From NCBI RefSeq assembly GCF_040807025.1, contig NC_090953.1, positions 23,172,997 to 23,236,996 of the forward strand: DNA of 64,000 bases. The letters are read 5' to 3'. Below are positions 62,121 to 64,000 of this stretch, in pieces. A program made the position numbers and the translations under genes. Numbering within the stretch: position 1 is the stretch's first letter; the number at the start of each line of letters is the position of its first letter. The notes beneath the pieces are model-generated. The model saw nothing but the letters and a program-made list of their open reading frames with translations. It was not told the DNA's origin and made no database searches. Origin of the DNA: Struthio camelus. Its lineage: Eukaryota > Chordata > Aves > Struthioniformes > Struthionidae.

Positions 62121-64000
62121 GCCCCCACTACCGGGAGCCCCTGCTGTGGGCAGCCCACGTTACAGAGGAGGCCTGTTTTGGGGGTTCTCCGTTACAGAGC
62201 ACCCCCGACCCCTGCCCACAGCCTCCAGCCCTGGGAGGCTGCATGCAGGCGTGGAGGCAACCACGGGGCCCGGGTGCAGCTGGACACGAGTCCACCCCTC
62301 CATACACAAGCACCTTCCCCATGTCCCACATACAGGCACAGGCCAAAGCTGAGGCATCTGTTAAAGGCGCGGGGTGGGCTGGATTTTAACCGGCTTATTT
62401 TCTGCTTTGAAGTGATCTTGCAGCAGCTCAGAAGACTTTTTTTCTTGCCGGGCAAGAAATGTCCAGCAGGGATACCAGCAGGGAAGGGACTGGCCTCTCA
62501 CGCATCCCTGGGGGCAGTTTCTGAGGCTTCCAAGCCTTCCTATTAAAATCACAAACCCACCTTTGACCAAAGAATGAAAACACAACCAAAGGAAGGCACC
62601 TTTGGAGCGAGACCTGGTGCGCGGCCGGTGGAAACGGTCGGTCCCTGGGAACCGCCTCCGCTCCTGCTGCCACGGCATCGCTCGCAGCTTTGCAGGCTAA
62701 GTCAGCAGAAACGTCCGTCCGAGTGCCTGGAAATGCAGGTGGAGCGTGTTGATTCTGGAAGGAGAGCGGTTAAAGCAAACACACACTCCCTCGTCCCTCG
62801 CTCCCCCACTCCATCAGCGCCAGTCTGGTTCCCAGACGGTTTCGCCCGGCAGCCGGCACTAAGACAATTTAGTTCTGATAAACACGGAAACGTAGGCATT
62901 ACACGCACGGTCCCAGCCCTCCCCGTGAGGTGGGCTCTAAACTGAAGGCCAGCCATGTTAGGAAACCCAGGAGTAATTTCTCCTGGTCCAGTAACACAGG
63001 AAAGCCTCTGGTTTTACTCTCTGAGAGGTCAGGTGACGTTTTCTGTCCGTATCCCTCAGGAAGCAACGCTAGAGACACAGTTTCTCTGCTTCCTGCTGTC
63101 TTCTCCAGCCACAGGAACAGCCGATTCCCACTTGGCGGCCCCAAAACACGTCACGGGTGCTGCACATCCTCTCCCTGCTCTGAGACCGCACACCTCAACG
63201 TGGTGGGTCCCCGTGAGGCTGTGAACCCCAAGCAAAGGGCTCTTCCCTGGGCAAGAGACTCTCCTCCTGGATTTAACCTCTCCCCTCCGCAGGGGACCCC
63301 ACGCGGTGCGAAGGGTCTAGCCTGGAGCCTGCTTGCCAGCGCTAACGTTCGGTGTTTATCCAGGGACTCACATCTTGAAAGGACTGCGCAAACATTCACC
63401 GACTAATAATTAACCATCATAAAGTCCTGTAAATACCATTAACCCAGTGACACAAATCCTCCGAGGCGAAGCGAGTTGCCCAAGGCCATGGAGTAAGGCA
63501 GCGGCAGGGGCCAACCCGCGCCTCCGAGCTTCTGCCGGCGCGCTCACGCCGAACGCGTGCTGTGTCCGTGGCACGCCGTACCCACCGTCGCCCATCGCCA
63601 CGGCGTCCGCCTCCCGCCCTCGCTGGCTGTCCGCCTTCGGACGGGGGATGGGTGCCACGCTGGAGCGCGGCCCGCTGGTTTCTCCTCCCCGGGAAAGCGC
63701 GGAGGGGGCGAAGGGACGAGGGAGCGCAGGTTTCTCCCTGCTGGCCACCACGCTCTCCGCTGGGACGCAGAGAGAGCCAGGGCCTGGCAACGCCTGCCTA
63801 GCGCGGGGCGCCCGATCGCTAGCACCATCCCTCCGTGACGCCTCCATCGGCAAAGACACGGCTGGAACCGACTGCGTTTAATTAACGAAGGGCCCTGCCG
63901 GGACGGCGCTGTACTTAGCGTATGCGTGAGTTCAGCCTGACCTTAGACGGTGGACAGGGAAGGACCGAAGCCCGGTGTTAGTCACACTTTCGGCGCCGGG
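62121..64000. other. window end, no gene recognised
   Basis: Moderately GC-rich unique sequence, CpG-rich again from about 63470. No conserved exon, repeat family or RNA gene was recognised. By synteny PPCDC or SCAMP5 would be expected further out, but nothing here supports them. Confidence 0.4.

Overview
This is vertebrate nuclear DNA. Its introns are short, it is GC-rich with many CpG clusters, and I recognised no transposons. That points to a sauropsid, most likely a bird microchromosome; the species cannot be named from this sequence. Gene order matches human 15q24.2 / mouse chromosome 9 read in inverted orientation: [SIN3A 3' end] - MAN2C1 (+) - NEIL1 (-) - COMMD4 (-) - a SEA-domain mucin resembling rodent Trcg1 (-) - C15orf39 homologue (-).

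Layout. 0-1.8 kb: probable 3'UTR of SIN3A, with no coding sequence recognised. 2.0-19.05 kb: MAN2C1, 26 coding exons, from a CpG-rich promoter with three NRF1-type palindromes; intron 1 carries a C-rich minisatellite. 19.3-27.5 kb: NEIL1, convergent with MAN2C1, 11 coding exons, including a tandemly duplicated exon pair that stays in frame. 27.6-31.15 kb: COMMD4, 8 coding exons encoding 199 residues; its poly(A) signal lies about 250 bp upstream of the NEIL1 ATG. 31.2-33.2 kb: a GT-rich microsatellite and a 13-copy minisatellite abutting COMMD4. 33.2-36.2 kb: intergenic, nothing recognised. 36.2-45.6 kb: a mucin-like membrane protein with three SEA modules and one C-terminal transmembrane segment, in a strongly CpG-depleted block. 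45.6-49 kb: CpG-rich DNA and the unresolved 3' end of the C15orf39 homologue. 50.7-54.2 kb: its giant coding exon. 54.2-64 kb: its presumed 5' intron, a candidate non-coding first exon and CpG island near 61.7 kb, then unannotated DNA.

The genes are neighbours by ancient synteny rather than members of one pathway: a cytosolic alpha-mannosidase for free oligosaccharides, a base-excision-repair glycosylase, a COMM-domain (Commander) subunit, an epithelial-type SEA mucin and an uncharacterised nuclear-type protein. I see no new multi-gene system. The most notable features are the in-frame NEIL1 exon-pair duplication, which doubles a basic Lys/Arg segment, and the three-SEA mucin in its CpG-poor block.

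Exon boundaries were read by eye from splice consensus, reading phase and remembered family sequences, so individual boundaries may be off by a base or two.
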